NCBI GenBank assembly: GCA_023428805.1
Contig: JAEYWW010000116.1
Coordinates: forward strand, 1 to 7,646
Direction of reading: 5' to 3'
Length of the DNA stretch: 7,646 bases
From: Armatimonadota bacterium
GTDB lineage: Bacteria > Armatimonadota > Fimbriimonadia > Fimbriimonadales > Fimbriimonadaceae
The stretch's first letter is position 1; every line of letters begins with the position of its first letter. The notes below the pieces were generated by a model. That model did not search any database. It saw only the letters and a program-made list of their open reading frames with translations, and was not told the DNA's origin. Positions 6,146 to 7,646 of the stretch are shown one piece after another. Both the position numbers and the translations under genes were made by a program.

Positions 6146-6646
6146 GTGCGGTCGAGGCAGGATGATCTCAAGGGAGCGGTTTTTGCGCTGCTGATGCTGG
6201 GATTCTTCTGCGGGCTTGCGTATTCCGTCGCCCAGGCAGGAGAGAGGATCGTCTTCGGAACTCCGATCCCCTTCGAGGCCAAAGTCCATGACGCCGACTT
6301 CGAAACTCACACCTCATACCGCGATGGCGAGTCCCGGCGAGACACCTATCTTAAAGTGGTCTTTCGGTTTCCACCCCGCAACGGGTCAGAGCAATTCATC
6401 TGCCGCAGAAAAGTTTCGAGCAATCCGTTCACGGGAACGCCCTATAACGAAGACGCGCTGCTGCGAAAGTGGAGTCTCGGCGGGACTCACACGCTCTACG
6501 AAAGCTCCAAACATCCGCGCATCTTCCGCCTGGACGACCCTCGGCCCCTGATTCCCGCCTTCACCGCGCTCGGCGTGCTCTGTCTCGCCGGCGCGATAGT
6601 CACCATTATCATGCTGGTCAAGCTCCGGCAGTTCGTCGGTACCTGA
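6146..6646 (+). CDS. Two-transmembrane protein, DUF3592-like, function unknown
   Basis: From GTG 6146 the product has 166 residues. A short charged N-terminus (RSRQDDLKG) is followed by a first hydrophobic segment (AVFALLMLGFFCGLAYSV), then about 100 residues that would lie outside the membrane. A second hydrophobic segment (PAFTALGVLCLAGAIVTIIM) and a short basic tail end the protein. Two helices around a beta-type domain with YESSKHPRIFRLD near the end resemble the DUF3592 layout, but the match is from memory of the pattern and is moderate. No function is known. A TTG at 6098 would add 16 residues, but it sits 2 bp from the divergent ATG at 6095 and would leave no promoter space. TACCTT lies 5 nt before GTG 6146, a TANNNT-type -10. 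The candidate small gene at 6688 follows after 41 bp. Confidence 0.62.
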   Translation: MRSRQDDLKGAVFALLMLGFFCGLAYSVAQAGERIVFGTPIPFEAKVHDADFETHTSYRDGESRRDTYLKVVFRFPPRNGSEQFICRRKVSSNPFTGTPYNEDALLRKWSLGGTHTLYESSKHPRIFRLDDPRPLIPAFTALGVLCLAGAIVTIIMLVKLRQFVGT

Positions 6647-6687
6647 CCCGATCCCGCCCATCCCACTGCAACTGGAGTGACTGCGAC

Positions 6688-6888
6688 TTGAAATTCGTCC
6701 TCCGAAAGCCGTTCATCAAATCCCGAATCGACCTCACCGAACGCGAGGAATTGGGATGCACGGTGATCGGGTGCTTTCCCGAGTTGGGGTGCCTCCTCGT
6801 GCTCGTCATCCTTCCGCTCTACGGGGCTTGGAAATTGATTCGACGAGGACGAAGCAAAACCGATTCACATTCTGAAGCCGGGTCTTAA
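6688..6888 (+). CDS. Candidate small single-pass membrane protein (66 aa)
   Basis: A TTG-initiated frame of 66 codons with TAA stop. GGAG at 6674-6677 lies 10 nt before the TTG, the only Shine-Dalgarno-like site I find before a gene in the window. The product has a basic N-terminus, an acidic patch (DLTEREE), three Cys (24, 29, 35), a hydrophobic segment around 35-50 (CLLVLVILPLYGAW) and a basic, serine-rich tail. That is the shape of a small inner-membrane protein. About 65% of third positions are G or C, in keeping with real genes here. It follows the DUF3592-like gene on the same strand and overlaps the end of the convergent interrupted gene by 24 bp. I recognise no family, and it may not be a gene. 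Confidence 0.42.
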   Translation: MKFVLRKPFIKSRIDLTEREELGCTVIGCFPELGCLLVLVILPLYGAWKLIRRGRSKTDSHSEAGS

Positions 6889-7646
6889 TCTGATTTCGGA
6901 TGCCAAAACCAGGCCGGGAGTGACACACCATGACTCTCCATCCATTCCGCCCGCCCAAATCTGCGACGTCCATACTTTCTTTGTCGGCCCCCAGTTGCGC
7001 AGCGGACGCATGCCCTCGGATGCAGCCCAAAGCTGCTCGTCGGTCGAAAGCTGATATCCCGTCATTCCATCCGCGATCTTGCGCGGTGTGGAGGTCTTCC
7101 AATCAATGAGATAAAGCCCCATGCTGTATCCGGCCGATCCCGCAGTATTGAAGGTCACAAGCCAATCTTGACCCCTGCGATTCGACTGATAGAAGTCAAT
7201 AAAGTGACCCCATCCCAGCTTGATCCGATGCTGCTCGCCCGCTCTTTGAATGGTGGGATTCATTCGGTCGTTTTTAAGTCCAAAATCCTTGATCCAAAGA
7301 CTGGGATGCCCCTTCAGCTCATAGAAGCTTTCAAGTGGGGCAACTTCGCGGTACCTGAGAGGCAGTTTGGGCGAGTCGGCCCGCTGGAGCGACCAATTCT
7401 CACCCTTGTCGATGCGGTTCGCCTCCCGCCCCCGAGCAGGCGGAACTTTGGTCAGCCTGCCGCTCTCAAGATCGAACTCGAGCTGCGTGATCTTCCCATT
7501 CTGCTCCTGGGTCCAAGTCAATCTGTGTTCACTCAACCAGAAAAGCCCCTGAATATCCGCCCCGTTGGCATGGCTGATCCTGCGCCTCCCTGCTCCCTTG
7601 ATGTCGGACACCTAGACTTCATCGTGGCTTGGCCGCTGATCAGGAT
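6865..7646 (-). pseudogene. TolB/WD40-like propeller gene interrupted by in-frame TAG, 5' end outside window
   Basis: The minus-strand frame is open from the right edge to a TGA at 6865-6867 except for TAG at 7614-7612. Before it the codons read PDQRPSHDEV and after it VSDIKGAGRRRISHANG. With Trp at the stop this gives DEVWVSDIKGAGRRR, which resembles a TolB-type propeller strand (EIWV..D..G..RR). A single G-to-A change (TGG to TAG) would explain it. Downstream the frame looks fully coding for about 248 residues, with propeller-like strands such as LFWLSEHRLTWTQEQNG and YLIDWKTSTPRKIADG. A GTG directly after the TAG could restart translation, but has no Shine-Dalgarno or -10 box. It could be a recent nonsense mutation, a sequencing error, or a genuinely shorter gene beginning at 7611. 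The last 24 bp overlap the convergent candidate small gene. The function of the intact protein is unknown. Confidence 0.72.

Overview
This window is ordinary bacterial chromosome with compact, mostly non-operonic genes. The organism is probably a member of Armatimonadota (Fimbriimonas-like), with Planctomycetota or Verrucomicrobiota as alternatives. That is inference, based on two tandem pseudopilin genes (one with the H-X9-DG C-terminal motif common in those phyla), an archaeal/eukaryal-type ProRS, and the rarity of Shine-Dalgarno sequences. I see no mobile element, phage gene, tRNA, rRNA or CRISPR array.

Layout. Positions 1-1004 (minus strand) hold two paralogous type IV/II pseudopilin genes in tandem, the downstream one cut by the window edge. 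This part is clearly AT-richer than the rest. Divergent from them is proS (1117-2622, plus), a complete class II prolyl-tRNA synthetase. The 177-bp gap between proS and the convergent ggt gene contains five stem-loops spaced about 30 nt apart, four of them with a C(TNMA)G loop. This is the most unusual structure in the window. ggt (2800-4485, minus) encodes an exported gamma-glutamyltransferase. A short divergent promoter region then drives a DinB-like gene (4559-5050, plus), with a TTGACA box, a TATACT box and an operator-like inverted repeat. Convergent with it is a membrane-anchored beta-propeller protein (5064-6095, minus). Divergent from that is a two-TM, DUF3592-like protein (6146-6646, plus), followed by a candidate small membrane protein (6688-6888). 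The window ends in a TolB-like propeller gene (minus) interrupted by an in-frame TAG at 7612-7614.

How the genes work together. No single pathway links them. ProRS acts in cytoplasmic translation, and GGT acts on glutathione or gamma-glutamyl peptides in the periplasm. The pseudopilins and the propeller proteins are envelope or extracytoplasmic components. A shared theme is start-site architecture: six genes have a -10-like hexamer only 5-8 nt upstream of the start codon and no Shine-Dalgarno, which points to leaderless mRNAs.

Non-coding gaps. 168-362 holds only a possible -10 box for the first pseudopilin gene and no convincing terminator. 1005-1116 holds an inverted repeat over the pseudopilin start. 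2623-2799 holds the hairpin array. No gene-free stretch exceeds 300 bases.
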